From positions 153,357 through 217,356 of the forward strand of contig NW_019775550.1 of assembly GCF_001039355.2 (NCBI RefSeq): a stretch of DNA of 64,000 nucleotides, written 5' to 3'. Positions 37,456-51,642 of this stretch are shown here, in pieces (the stretch's first letter is position 1; each line of letters starts with the position of its first letter). Source of the DNA: Lingula anatina (lineage: Eukaryota > Brachiopoda > Lingulata > Lingulida > Lingulidae). A program made the translations under genes and the position numbers. The notes below the pieces were generated by a model that was given only the letters and a program-made list of their open reading frames with translations, ran no database searches and was not told where the DNA came from.

Positions 37456-40400
37456 ACAGTGGGACTTACATATGATTCAGTGAAGTAATACATTGGAGAT
37501 AAGAATCATTTTTCAATGCAGCTACTATGTTAAGCATACATACTAAGAGGTGAATGGAGTTTTCTGTATATTTAATGTCATGGTAATGGTGGTCGATATG
37601 CTAATCAATTATTAAATCCTTGTTATAAATATCAATAGGAAAATTGAATCTTTTCTGTCATGCCAAAGATGGAAAGTAGGAGCCTTATGTAGACTGTATA
37701 TTACTGGCATTTGAAAGGCTATTGGCATGTGTGATGATTAATAATAAATCAGTGTTTGTTGTAGATGGATTGAAGGAAGGCAGCTTGTATTTCGAGGCGT
37801 TGAATTACCGGGTATCACAGAGTGTCGAAGAGTCGTTAAAACGTAAAACAGATCCAGTGTTCATCACAGACTGTGTATGGCATTTACATTACAAGGATAC
37901 AGCATCGGATACGTTTTTTTTACTGAAGGGTTGAACAGATGAGTAGGGAAGTACTGCCTTTTAGGTCAAGGTCATCAGATCTGGATTGGCTATTCTTTAA
38001 CTTTCAGCTTTATTTCTGTTGTATCAGTTGGAAGTACTGCCAGGCACATATGCTTTCTACTAGCAGTTGATTAATTGAGATATTCCCACAGTATTGTAAG
38101 AGTTGTGAAGAGGATGGGTTGGAACTTCTCAGTTGAATCTTTATCTAGAAATAGATATATGGATTTATATGAAGTGAAATAAGATATGCCATTGATGTAT
38201 TGAGAAGGGGGTGAAATAAAAAACTGAAAAAAGAAGCATTGGAAACTAATTTACATTTTATGCTAAATGTGCTAAAAATAAAATTAAAAAAAATATTTAA
38301 TTAACGACACAAAAGGAGAGCACTTGCTAATTTAATTGCAATCATCATTTAGATTTAATTTACTGAAAAGACAAATTGTCTGGTCCAAATGCAGATGTGC
38401 TTCAGGAATTCTATTACTTGAAGACAGTTTCTCCAGAGGCAGAGTAGTTGATATGAGAAAAATGCTTGGTGTGGTTCAATATTGTACAGTAGCTTTGGAG
38501 CAACTCGCAGTGGTAGCTTTTTTCATTGAAGGGATTCTTTTCTTGTAAAGATTGCAAAAGTGGTTAAAAATAGAGTATGGATTTTGTTCACTTTCTTTAC
38601 ATCATCTTGTTATAGAGTTGAAGTCATCTCATGTTAAAAAATGGGAACGTGTTCACAAGGAACATGTGGTCTTCATCGTCAAGAGCAACATTACAACATT
38701 GTTATGCAGAACCAGCATAAAGACGGTTTTCATGTAGCAAAGTATTAAAACTGATGCATATGACTTAAAAATTTGGAATAGTTTATCAAGAACTTTTGGC
38801 CATTCCGCATGGCCTTGATCATTTGGACTAGACAGTTTTCCCTTTGCTCAACAATTGATTAGTTGAAATTACAATATGGTACCAGGGAACTTTTGTCAGA
38901 ATATGATGTCATGGTTTAACTGTGATATCATAACAACATGTAGCAGCAACTGCAGTAGCAAAGATAATAACAATAACTACAACATCTGATAGCAAAAACA
39001 AGGGTGGAGTTACCAGTTACAACAATTTGTTCTGTGATCAAAAGAGAACCATTATGCCATGAGTGTCAGGGAGAACATTATTAGTCCAGCAAAATATTTC
39101 ATCAGCTGCGTCATGTGTGTTAAGTTACAGCAGTAGCTGTCATTGCCTAACGAAGGTGTCATATGAGACATTGAACTATTGGAGTGGTAGTAACTCTTGA
39201 ATTTAGCTGTTGTACAAAGCCATGTTATAGTATTTGGGAGGAGATGATTTCACCATGTAGTCCATGAATCGTTCGTGGTGACTATTCATTGTGATGACAA
39301 TAAGAGGCATAATAGCAACAAAAATTGATGTTGTCAGGATTATTTATCCATTTGTTCTATGTTATAAGGATTACTACAACCCCTACATATCTGGTACATA
39401 CATTAATATATAATGTATTTATTATGTGGCTTAATCGCCCATCAGTCACACTGTGAGTCCCTAGAAAACCAAATTAGAAAAAGTCAACATTGGATAATAG
39501 AGATTAATATTTTTCACTTTAAAGAGGAAGACATCTTCATTGTCAGTAGTCAAAGTATATTGAAATGTGATGGAAAGAGGCAACAATTTCTCTGGAAGGA
39601 CCAATCACACTTTTGGATATATTGAATGAAAATCATTTAAGTTAACCACTGACTGAAACAACGATCTCAACAATAGCCATTGTCATGATGCCAGCTCATC
39701 GTCATAGTAACTTCAAACAAAATGAACATTTTGAGGCAGCAAGTACCAGAAATATGGGCAGCAGTCATTGGAAGCATAATTATTATCCACCGTACACGGG
39801 AAGTGGTATGTATAGATAAGGGATGGATACTGTACAGTCAGAATGTCTAATCATTTTATTCCACACATTTTTCTCTTTTTTGAACTGGAAATCCATTTTT
39901 TCTAGGTGTTTTTTCTGCCTTTAGCCTAACCACAAGGCTATCAGGCCATTTCTTTGTGCTTTTTTTTTTTTTTTCAAAACTGTATCTGTTATTTGTGCTA
40001 GATAAATGATTTTACTTTGTTTTTACTTTTAAGGTCTTTGATGTGTTTCACATGTTTGACTGCTACTACCTGCATGTTTCTGTTGACATACTGTTTGATT
40101 TTATCTGCAATCACTTTTGTTAAGAAAGTTTTTTTTTCAATGCTTGTTTACTGGAATTATATTGGTGTTATAATAGTGTTATAAAAAATCTTTGGTATAG
40201 TTTTGAGACTGCTGTCATAAGTCTTATTCATAACTGCCTTTTGAAGACCTCCGATATTTCCGCTGGTGGAAACAATTGATTCTCTCGCTGTATTGATCCA
40301 AGATTTGTGATTGGCTTGATTTGTTCTCTCAAGGGAGTGTTTCACTCATTTGAACAAATCTCTGAAATCTGCAAAATTTACAATGACAAGTAATTAGTTG

Positions 40401-41150
40401 ATTTCAAATCATTTATTTTTAAGGGTGTTCTCACTGGGAAACATAACTGTCCAGTGAATTTTGGGAACATGACAAAATAAATGAAGTGTTTCTTTTAAGT
40501 ATGTTTTGATGAAATAATTTTAAAAAAGTGATTTGAAAATTCTGAAGAGCAACTTCAGTTTAAGTTAGTGTATTTGTTTTTGTGATATGTTGAAAATTTT
40601 CGAAATAACGACGAAACAGTCAATCATCAAATATACACTTTGAAAGAACGATTGGAAAATAGTGTGATTTCTGTAGGAGATTATTTTCTGTGAAGCAATT
40701 TTCCAGATTTTGACAGTCTTGGTTGAACACAATAACATACTGGCTGCTACCTCTTTATCAAGTTTCAGATGTGTTTACAAGAAAATTCCTTGATGGAATA
40801 ACTAAGCATTTGACACAAAAAAAAAAGTCACCAGTCTAACTGTTGTTTGTTTGTCATCTATCAATATAGGGTTGGTGGTCTTCCTGATGTGTCCATAAAT
40901 CCTGCTATTTGGGTATTGTATTTATGTCCCTCCTCCCTTGTGGATCTGTGTATTTTTGGTGCTTGCATTTTCAGGATTAAAAAAAAAAATCTTCTTTCAT
41001 ATCTGACCAATATATTTTCAACAAAAGTCCTTGATGGAAGAGAGAAACATCTAATATGTGGATCTATCATTGAAATTAAATAAAAACTTTTAAACAATGT
41101 TCATCATTTTTATATCAGTATCAAGAGTTTCTCGTTTTATTTTTTCAAAG

Positions 41151-41272
41151 GAGCAGTGTCCCAGATCCTGGACAGTCTAGAGGAGATCCAGTGCCTGACA
41201 GACTGTCACCTCAATGACACAGACTTCCTGGAGCGCATTTTCCAAGATCAGCAACTGCATGCCCTGCTGGAG
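41151..41272 (+). CDS. CASK: CASK coding exon 10: first L27 domain
   Basis: After GA, which completes the Gly codon begun in exon 9, it encodes AVSQILDSLEEIQCLTDCHL then NDTDFLERIFQDQQLHALLE. These are the helices of the N-terminal L27 domain, which in CASK pairs with SAP97/DLG. Acceptor TTATTTTTTCAAAG, donor GAG|GTAAGA, phase 0 end, 122 nt. Joined directly to exon 9 it reads TSSGAVSQ, without the extra LLAAER-type residues of the vertebrate protein. The following exon (LYDKIN-like) is not in the window. Confidence 0.96.
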
Positions 41273-43733
41273 GTAAGACCCAGAATGAAGAGTTTTCCCC
41301 TCTGCCACATAAATGTTATATCTGCGCATTTGTGGTCTTTACTCTCTTAAAGGATTTTTAACCCTCTGCCATATTGAGTGAGTGTATAGTGGGTTTTTTG
41401 TGTGATGATTGAATCCTTGGCCTCTCTTTATTGTTTATGTATATCAGTTCTGTAGAGGGTGGTAACAGTAGAGAATGTTCTAGGTGTGACAGTTTAGATT
41501 GTGTTGGGTGTGACACTGCAATTCTCCCCTTCTAGACAAACAGTTAATAAATGAAATGGCAGAGGGTTGATCTGTTTATTATTTTCTGAGACTAGGTCCC
41601 TTTTGTGTGAAGACCATCATTTTATTTTGGACCATTTATGATAATTAAAATCATGGCATAACCCTTGAAATGCAGACATGCTGAAACTGAAACTGTCATT
41701 CCTGTAAAGAAATTTTCAAGGACCAGCTTAATATTGTGGTCAGTCCATCTAAGGGATCGGTAACAATTTTAGAGGTGCCATTTTCAATATGCATATGACA
41801 AAACTTTCTTAGGTCCAGAAAATTTTCATAACAATGGGTCCTAATGTCCAGTTGTTTAAAAAAGTTTTCAGCATGTCTGGCAATGTGTTAGTGTGAAAAT
41901 CCCAGTTAAATTGTGGTTTGGTGCCTGAATGAGGCCATTGGTATGACATATCTTGCTGTTTGAGTATGTGTATTATGTCTGATGTGATAGAGAAATTCAG
42001 TGTGGGGTTAACTGTCCCTTTCGTGCGTTTTTCAACCTCGTGGGAGTGGGTGATCTTCATCGATCACCAGCTGAAACCCTTCACTGAAAAGAAAGCAGTG
42101 GTAAGTGTTTGAAGAGGACAAGGAGACCATGTTCATGAACATCTGATTATTTCTGTATTTGTTCTGTAATGGCTGAAATGAATATTTTATTTTTAAACCA
42201 TCCGTTTTCTTTCAGCAAATTGTTTTGTGCTCCTAGGTTTTTTATTGTGTTTAAAAAAAAAAAAAGAAAAAACAGCAGATCCATTGGGGAATATTCAAAC
42301 AGGATTTGAATTTGAACAGAAGACTTAGTTCCAAGATAAAATTATCTGCATTATTTATTAAGATATCCTGATGAATATAAATGTGGTGTAATGTTAACAC
42401 TGAATATTTCCCACGGTAGCAGTCTAAGTGGGCCCAACAATCATATTAATGCTATCATCTCAACCAAAGTTCAACCCTTGTTTCTTTCTCATTTGAAAAT
42501 GACCCTAATGCATCCCTTCTGAAGGAAATTGTTCCTGTAATCAGGATGTAATATTGACTTTTTGAGATGTAATTTTACCAGGAGAGAGGATATGTGTCTA
42601 TCTGTCTTAAGGCTATCTGTGGCATTTCACATGAAGTAACCCAGTTTGGAGCTGAAACCTGCTTCAAATGGCAACATGATGCAATTTAGAGGAGTGGAGT
42701 GTTCCAATAGAGGCATCCCGTAGCAGAATGCAAAATGATTTTTAGGGACAGATTTGATCTTTTGATTTATATACAATGGCAAAGATAGGGTTTAGGAGCA
42801 AAAGCAGAGAATTAATAACGTGTGTGTGTGTGTTTTTTTAATTTATTTTTTAATCACAGGGTTCAATTTTTACCTTTTTGTTCCCTTTATAGTGTCATAA
42901 AAAGAATATCATTTTGGGAAATTGGTCTATAGGATCCAGCATATTTTTATAATATTTTCCTGCTCCTAATCTCTCTGCAAACTTGACAGTGCCTTGTGAA
43001 TATTTTGTCATTGTGATAGATGTACCTAATTGTGCATGGGTGAGACTAGACAAAATCTGAAGAACATCAATAATATAAAACCGTCCTGTAACATCACACC
43101 TTACTTGCAGACTATGACATCTTCTGGGAACTGTATTTTTGTCTTCCTATAAAAATGACTGCTTGATCTTCGGTCAGAAGATTCAGGAGAGGGATATTGG
43201 GTCTTGTCTTTGTGGGTATGATATATGATGGCTATTGAGTCCTATGTTTTCATTTCCCATTACCTGTGGAAATTGAGGCAGAAAGAAAGTTCAAGGGTGA
43301 TTCATTTTAGCCTCAAATGTACCACTATATCTTCACGTAGATTGCTTCCGAATTCAAGGTTGCTTTGGGTTGCTGAAATCCTCAAGTCAGTTTTGTATAA
43401 GCTCACTGTAAAGTTCATCTTCGCCAGAAGTCTGACACAGTTAATCCCACCCAGTCAGCCCACATTAAGGCATTGGTCAACTCACAACAAATGCTGTAAT
43501 CCAATTATTAAATATATGAGGTGAAACCAGTGGCCCCTGCGACCTATAGAAATTGTATTAAAAGCCTGCTGGTGGCACAGCGCTGCCTGATTTAACAGAT
43601 TACTTCCAATATTTGGGAAAAGACAGGAGTAAGGGAATAGATTTGAGACAAGTATAAGGAATATGGTGAAACTTGGAGCCATGTAAAATGAAGAAATGAA
43701 GAATAAATTTGTAGTCAACATGTAGCATAGTAT

Positions 43734-43759
43734 GAGAGAGAGAGAGGGAGAGAGAGGGA

Positions 43760-43813
<54 letters not shown>

Positions 43814-43827
43814 GAGAGAGAGAGAGG
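43734..43827. repeat. compound (GA)n(GT)n(GA)n tract
   Basis: GA repeat, a long GT repeat, then GA again over about 94 bp. Open frames on the minus strand here are repeat translations. Confidence 0.95.
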
Positions 43828-46800
43828 CAATTATAATGCATACTCCAGCAATAGTGTTAGATCAAAATTGTAGGTCTTAGAGACAGAAAATACCAACAAA
43901 TTTTATGATATTTTATAATCAACAAGTCTGTATTATTTTATTATTCCTGGTCTGTTTGGCTAGGAGGGGCCAGCAGAGGTACAGGGTGTCCCCGCAGGCA
44001 TGTTATTGTGAACTACGTAATACATAACACGTGAACCAGGTTAAATTGACCAATTGACCATGGTCCTCTCAGGACCTGGACACTGTGTCCTAGAATAGCT
44101 GGACATTACGGAGGTCAAACGGGGGTTGAAGACATGATTAAGTGTTAAAACGTTGATGCACGGTCAAAAAATGTTCAAAGATGTTTTGACCTGATTTGCA
44201 GTAATTTGGAGTTGTGGTTTTTGATAGCCTGTAAGTCATCAAAGCTTATTGAGAAAATTGCAGAATCTGATGTATTTTCTGCCCAAGTTGTAGTATTTCA
44301 TGTGAAATATTTGTTAAAAACTTGGACTTGAGGTGTTGCAATTACTGGACACAGCGGAAAGAAAAACTCCAGATGCTTAGGATGCACTTTGACTGTTGAA
44401 TATGATTTCTGTTGAAGTTGCATGCAGAACTGCAAGATATCATTATGGGGTGAGTGTTATTTTTAGCTTTATGATATGGACTAAACAGCAAGAAAAAAAA
44501 TTCTGAGTTCAAGATAAAGAGCCAGACAAGTAGGATTTATAAATATTTGTGAGTTAAGATTTATCGAGGACCCTATGAAGTTATCTGTAAAAGATCTCAA
44601 TTTGTCATGTGAAAAGAAATGATGCTCTATCAAAAAAAAAAAAAAATCTAAAAAAGACCAAGTGTTTTTTTTTTCTTTTTTTTCTAATTTTATATAACAG
44701 AGGGATAATGCAAAATAACTTAAAAGATACCAAACGCTCCATGCCTTTTACCAATTCAAGCAGGAGCAATGGTTATATAAGAAGCTCCATTGGAACGAGT
44801 GCACTCCATTCTCAGACTGGTTTCAGCATCTGGGGCATAAAAATGGGCTGTGGTAGACATATATTAGCATCTAGCCTAATACCTCTGGACGTGTTGTACA
44901 TAATTTGATTTGCCAAAAATAAACATATCGCCTCCTAACAAAGTAAACAAGGATTAAAAGAAAAGTTGACTTTTGTCCTCAGTGGACAAAAGATGGCGGC
45001 TGACACCCATTGGTGTCTAATCGGGGGAAACTGTTTTATTGAATGTTGCCGATTTCTTTGAAATTAAATGTCAGATTTTGGTATTCAGTTGGGTAGTTTT
45101 TCATAAAAATCAAAACCAAACGGGTTAGCTGTGTGATTTTGTTGATTTCTGTCTGAGCACGGAGTTGTGCTTGCTATAGGGTTGATCAGGTTCGTAGTTG
45201 GGGGTTGGGGGGGAAGGGGGGGGGCATATATATTTTGACAGTTTTTGATGCTGTGTGAGGGCCCAAAAGTGTCCAGAACTGATAGTGGATAAATTGATTA
45301 TTTATATATTTCATTGAAATAAGTCACAACTCTTTGAAAATCCATGTATGAGGGTCTAGAAGTGGCCAAACTGAGTGGATAAATTTACATAGATTATTTA
45401 TATATTTTATCGAACTTGGTCACAATTTGTTGAAAATCCAGATAATTATTAATACAAGGAGTGAAAAGAAGAAAAAAAAACATTTTCCACTCTCACATCT
45501 TTAACGATGAAAATGCACAGTTTAATTGTTAGCAATTACAGATATTTAAAAGTGTAAAGCACCCAAACACTTTATAGGTCTGCAGTAGCATGGTCCCAGG
45601 CTAAATGGATTTTGATTTAGTCAGTCAGAAATGAATTTCTTTAACATTTTCTTTTTTTACAGATACAGTTGTCAACTCAATATGTGGGAGTTTACTTGGC
45701 AGTATGACTGTTAGGAAATAAGTGGATTTGGATTCTGACCAACATTGGTTCCTTGTGGAATATATAGTATAACTCTCTGTTGCTAGACTGTCTATAAAAC
45801 TCAGAAAGGATTTTCCAAAAAAAAAGGGAAAAATAAAAGAAAATACACATAACAATCATGAAGATGGAAAGAAATGGAAGGAAAATGTCTCGGAGTCTCC
45901 CAGGTATTTTAGAACTAAAAATATCACTTATTAGTTCTTGATTACTTTTTAGTTGTATAAGATGGCAAATGATATTTTGCGGTCTGAGAATTAATCAGTT
46001 ACTAGAGGATTATCATCTTAATCATATCTTACCAACCTCAACTTGGCAATAGATCAGTTAGTCAAGCCACACTGACCTTGACACTTTGCCACAATGACCT
46101 TGACATAATTGACCTTGACCTTGTGCATAACCTTGGCTAACATTCACAGGAAGTGACTAACTGGATTTCACAGTTAACATTTCTATTGGATTCAAGATAA
46201 TTGAACTAACATTTGAATAATACCTTATTTGATTGGTAATGCTCCTTCATCTTTTACTCATACCTTAGATTACATTTGCAGTTATTAGATAGTACTTAAT
46301 GCAGATAATAAATGGTTTCTTATATTCAGTCTGCAAGAATTAACAGGTTTCATTCTTGGTCTGGTAGTTTGCTCTCTCACCATCACTCTCACCGTTGAGC
46401 ACATCACACAACTTACTCTGAGGAAAAAAGAAAAATCTATTTGGGCCATGGGGAAAAAGAGATTAATACTTACTACATTTTTATCCTCAGTAAATAAAAT
46501 TTTACTATTGCTGCTTCTACTTGGCATTAATTTCAAACCAAACCTCTGGAACAAAATAAAGAATATTAAAAGAGAATATATATTTTGAAGACTATGAATT
46601 TGAAATCTGGCAATTTGTGAGTGTGCATTACTACATTGGAAACACAGTCATTGCTAGCAAGCAAGGCACCTGCAGTGCGTTTCATGATGGAGTACTAGAG
46701 CTAACAGTTAGGTAAAGTTTTAAGCAGTACAAGATATTGCTCTTTCGGGGGAAAAACATGTTTCTTTTTGTGATGGTTAATTTCATTACATCTCTGAAGT

Positions 46801-48105
46801 TGTTTGGATTAGGACACCTTTTGATCCTTGCATTTTAATGGGAGGTGTTTCATTCTCTACAGATGAAGGTTTGTAATTGGCTGATTGATAAGAACTGAGC
46901 TACAGATGAAAGTGCTCTCTAATCCACACATTGTTCCCACACTGGTCCCCTGTTTTTGTAGGGATTTTTGGGGTATTCTTGTTAAAGGGGTGATGACGTG
47001 TGACCTCTCTGTCGGCCATTCCCCCTCCTCCCCGCCCCCCGTAATTACCCTCTCCATTTCTTGAAATCTACTACACATACTATAATACTCTCCACTTGTA
47101 TCAGAGAGGATTTTTTTGAGCCAAATTAAATCAGAAATCTGATTTTTTTTTTCTTGGTGGTATTTTTCTGTAAGCTAGCAGCCCCAGTTTCCTGTCCATA
47201 GGGTCGTGAAGCCATTTCTTTCTATTTTTCCTTACAACCCAAGATCATATCAGATTTTATGTTGTCTTAAGTTTGTTTTTTTTTTTAAGTTCATCATTGA
47301 CTTCATAGCAGTAGACTCTCACAAATTCCTTTTTTTCCATTATATTATATAAAGGAATGACAAAGTAATGAGTTAGTTTGCTTAGAGCCCTTAATTTTAC
47401 TGATATGATAAGAAAGCTTGAAAACCCAATTACGTCCATAAGTGTGCTCAGACAAGGAGTATTTGGACCGAATAATATATGGCTCACTCAGTTCTTCTGA
47501 GAACCAGTGTTCCAAATTTCAGGGACCTAGTGGAATTACGGTTAGACTCCACTGTCAGGCCTGAAGGCAGCAATTTCGATGGGGTTGTCTGTCTAAAAAT
47601 GTGGACCTTTTTAACCCATCTTGATTTAGCGTGGACCATTTCTGGAAAAGGGGGTGTTACTTTGATACCCCCTACCTATGAGCCTGATGGTGCTTTGCTA
47701 TTTAAGACAGAAGACATTCGGTTTTCTGTTTTCAAGAAGGCCTTGTCTGATTGGACCTCGAGTTGAACACTCAAAGTAATAATAGTTTTATGTAGCTTGT
47801 TTGATTGGGATAGAAAGATCTTTTGGGCTGGCATGATCATGAGAACAGGAATCAGATTCTTGCACAGAAATCACTGGCTATAAAAACCAAGGACAAACAG
47901 ATATTGATATTGATATGGACATTTTCTTCTGTTAGCTGACTGAGATTACGGGATCACGATTCTGATTTCAACATCATTAGTTCTGAGGAATAATCAAACA
48001 TGCAGATTTAAGATTGGAAGATTCTTGGATGTTTGCCACTGTTAGTTATCCAAGATTGATTGGGATGATTGGATGTATTATATGCAGCCAGGGCCCAGGG
48101 ATAGA

Positions 48106-48107
<2 letters not shown>

Positions 48108-48158
<51 letters not shown>

Positions 48159-48159
48159 T
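48108..48159. repeat. (AT)n microsatellite
   Basis: About 25 AT units with two TT interruptions; self-complementary. Confidence 0.95.
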
Positions 48160-50746
48160 TGGATGTCCAGGCCAGGATTCCACCCAAACTCATTTTCTTG
48201 AAATGATCGAAACCATTTGATGCTTACTATAGGTCTAAACCTGAAGATTTATAGCTGAGCACAAGTTACTCTGATTTAAACGGGATTTCTTTTCAGGATA
48301 TTAATTGAAGCCCTAAAATCTCTTGTTAAGATGGATGAATTCTTCTTCCTGAAATGGAGGGCCTTTCTTATTAGATTGACAGAATGTGTTGCATTTGGGA
48401 GTTTTGCATTGATGAATTCATGTCAGGATAGAGAGGTTTTCTCCTGGAAACTTCCTGGTTAAGCTCTTGCAGTCTTTCAGTTGAAACATCGTGTTCAGAT
48501 GATATAGTGTGATGTGTACCAGTTCTGTCATCAGATATATAGTATATTGTTTTGTACTTCATAGAGAGATATCAGTGTCTGGTAGGAAGGCAGGAGTGGA
48601 GGAGGAAAGAAAATATGGGAGTAGATACTTTCCCTTGGATAATTACAGAAGTGAGCCGTTTTCTTACAAACTTCAGATATAAAAGAGGACTTGCGTCAAG
48701 CTTTCTTTACTGTTTCCTGTGATATTACTCGTAGAGAAAACGGGAGAGAAAATGAACTTATTTCATTTGATGCATCTTAGAGGGGCACTCAGGTTTCCCC
48801 TTGCCTACAGGCCCCCTGGGTGCTAGCGCTCTTTACGCCACGGCTTTTATAAGGACCTCAGGCGCAATGGCATGGTTTCCCAGGAAGGGAACTACTCCAA
48901 TCTCCCCAGACGCCTGTTGGTTTTGGAAAGACTTCTAACAGACGTTAATATTTTAACTGATCTGCAGGTAGTGCTTACAAGCCTCATGTAATGTTAGAGT
49001 CTATTGGATTATGGTGATTTGATTATGTGCAGAGTTTTGTTTTTGTCATAGAGTATTTTGTGACGCAGACTGCTTGCCAAGGATTGGTATGATGATGCAT
49101 ACTAAGTCTTGTAATTGGATTACAAAGGTGTTAAGCAAAGTTGTTAAGATGTGCGACTGTCACCAACCCCCCCATAATACACCACACTTGTGAGAGTAAA
49201 TTTTGTCGCATTATTGATCAGGTGTTCTATGAATTAAAATTATTAGAAATATATTGGTGGTGTAATTTTATAGGAACAGAACATTTGGATTACTTTGCCT
49301 GAATTGAACATTTGATCTGGTCATTATGTACAATTTCAATTAAAGATTGTCATTCTAATGTATAATATGCAACAATACTATCTGTTTGTGGCTTGATATA
49401 AAGATATTTTCTAGAAATTGCAGATAAATCCCACCAACCAAGAAACATTTATGTAATCTTCCCCCCTCCCCTATGTATTATGGTGGATGTGAATCTATAA
49501 GTCCCGTGTTTGCATCATCGATAAATCTCAAGCGTTTTCACAATATTTTCTCAACGTCTCAAATTGTTTTTGTTGCACCTCAACAATAATATGAATATTC
49601 ACAAAAGACACCCCAATAAGAAAAACATGGCCATGTCTTCTTCATCAGGATAAGGTCACTTCTGTGGATTATTGTTAGTACCTATGTGTTCAGGAGGTTT
49701 TTTCGGTACCCCCCGTGCCCCAAAATATGTTTTATGCAAACAGCATTAAGGCACATAGTGTTATCCATGTTCCTGGCTTATTCTATGCAGTGCTACTCCT
49801 GCATCAAGGTGTAGTGCCGAAACTTTTATTTATCACTGTAAATCAGCACCAGTCCCTTTCTCTGTATTAATATTTACATCCAAAATAAGAACAATTTTAA
49901 CACAGGTGGGTTTATAAAGGCAGTTGCACAGGACGGAGTAATAAACATTTTGCTCTGATCGCAGCAGGATAAATACACATACTGAAGACTCAACGTTCGT
50001 ACTTATTTCAAGGAATCTTATGCTGCAGGAGCGGTGTATTAGGCATGTGGATGGTGTATACATTAGAACAATTAAACCAGGATGTCCGCTACTTAGACCA
50101 GTGTGCATGCTGTTGGCTTATGTTACTGTTTTTACTAGGAATCTGGCTCCTGGAAATTTTTCTAATCTAATTCTCTCAGGCTTCCAGTTGGTTTGAGAAA
50201 GCCTTTTTCAGTGGAGTTTATCTAGGATTTTATGAGGGCAGTTACCCTAGAGCTGATGTTTATAGACTTGACAGATGAGTGGAGTTGTGAAAAAAGACGA
50301 CTTTTTTCCAGCAATTTCTTGTTGTCTTGGTTGAACTGATCTTTCAAGGATGAGCAGTTATTTCTTTGTTGATTGGAAAATTCATCAAGCATCCTGCATT
50401 TATGCAATGAGTTGTCAAATTTCAGTCAGTCTCAATCAGCACTAGGATATATACCTTGATCCCCACTGTCTCTGTAACTGAAAAAAATTGAAAAGACAGG
50501 CATTATCTCATCTGGAGTCTTCCTGATATTGCTTGTATCTACTCGGATTATCTAACTCACAATTGCTCTGTGATTTGACAGCCTACAAATTGCCTTGCAA
50601 CATGATTCCTGTGGGAATTACAAGTCAGGTTGAGTGAATTGCAAGCCAGTTACTTCTATAACTTGTGTGCATTGGTCGGAAGGGCAAGAGAAATCTCTGA
50701 TTTTCAATTCTGCTTGAGGCATTCTCAGAAGTGTGAAACAATCACC

Positions 50747-50765
50747 ATGGCTGCAGGAATCCCAG
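50747..50765 (+). CDS. nested gene candidate, exon 1 (start codon)
   Basis: ATG in strong initiation context (A at -3, G at +4, CAATCACCATGG) followed by AAGIP. The exon then ends at G|GTAGGC, leaving one base (phase 1). It is the first ATG of a frame open from 50606, after a TGA. The candidate second exon needs exactly one base from its predecessor. The 5' UTR and promoter were not resolved; no TATA box is evident just upstream. The call rests on context, donor and phase match, so it is weaker than the second exon. Confidence 0.5.
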
Positions 50766-51554
50766 GTAGGCTTCGGACATATTTTTTTCTTTTTTTCTAC
50801 CTCATAACAACATGAAATTAATTTGAAAAATAGTTTAGTAATTGGTCTCACTCCACCCAGTTGTGTACACACGCACATGCAGCACGTAACATGTGTCTTT
50901 AAGTTTGTGTAATCAAACAAACCATCTACTAGCTATGAGTTGTGGGGAGGGTGACCTGCCATTGCTTGTTATATAAACCTGGCTGGATTATGTTCTTCTA
51001 AACAAACAAACAATTCATATTTGAATAAGTAATTTGGAGAAAGGAAGTGCAGCAATTCTCCTGGTAGAAATCTTCAATCACAGGGTTGGGTTAATGTCTG
51101 CGCATTGCACAATATTTTCATGAAAACATTTCATAAATAGTTTGTTGTGTTTATTGTTTGCTTTCTCAATTGACGTAAATGAAGCTTGGATGACTAAATC
51201 AACAACCGTGAAAGGTGTGAGAAAGTTGAATTGGAAATCAAAGAACTGGAAAGCCAGTGCTCTGTTTATTGGATATAGACTTTGCAGACTTTGGGGTTTT
51301 GGGGACAAAAGCCCTAGAGTTATTAAAAAGCATGGTGCCTTTTCAATCCTTTTGAAAAATCAATACATAGAAGGAGTTTATTTCATAAATGGGGCTTGTT
51401 ATTTTATAGATTTTACTAACCTTACTTTTTTTAAACTAAATCAGCGTGCACATCATGTGGCTTAATCCTCTTTAAAAAAACAGTTTTTTTCAAAAGTTGA
51501 ATTTTGCACGTATGTGAAAATAGCAGTTGAATAAGAAAATAATACTTGTACCAT

Positions 51555-51642
51555 ATCTACTGTTTCACAATACTGTATATCTACTGTATATCTATTGTTT
51601 CACAATACTGTATATACTACTGTATATCTACTGTTTCACAGT
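51555..51642. repeat. short tandem array (ACTGTATATCTACTGTTTCACAAT-like)
   Basis: CTACTGTTTCACAATACTGT and TATATCTACTG alternate about three times over 88 bp. Confidence 0.85.

Larger units (their letters stand above)
28918..41150 (+). other. CASK intron 9
   Basis: 12.2 kb. Contents include a TTA microsatellite, a minus-strand LINE 3' end at 31.5-31.9 kb, a MITE cluster at 33.4-36.9 kb, and a palindrome-rich stretch at 35.8 kb. Vertebrate CASK has extra residues between exon 9 and the AVSQ motif. I found no acceptable microexon for them here. Confidence 0.85.

Noticed and set aside
37722-37934. 70-residue open frame preceded by a GTTTGTTGTAG acceptor
   Set aside because: Composition is only weakly coding-like and no partner exon or homologue could be named. 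Treated as chance.
47479-47766. 95-residue open frame on the + strand
   Set aside because: Mixed third-position usage, no recognisable domain and no supported splice sites. Length is within chance expectation for 64 kb.
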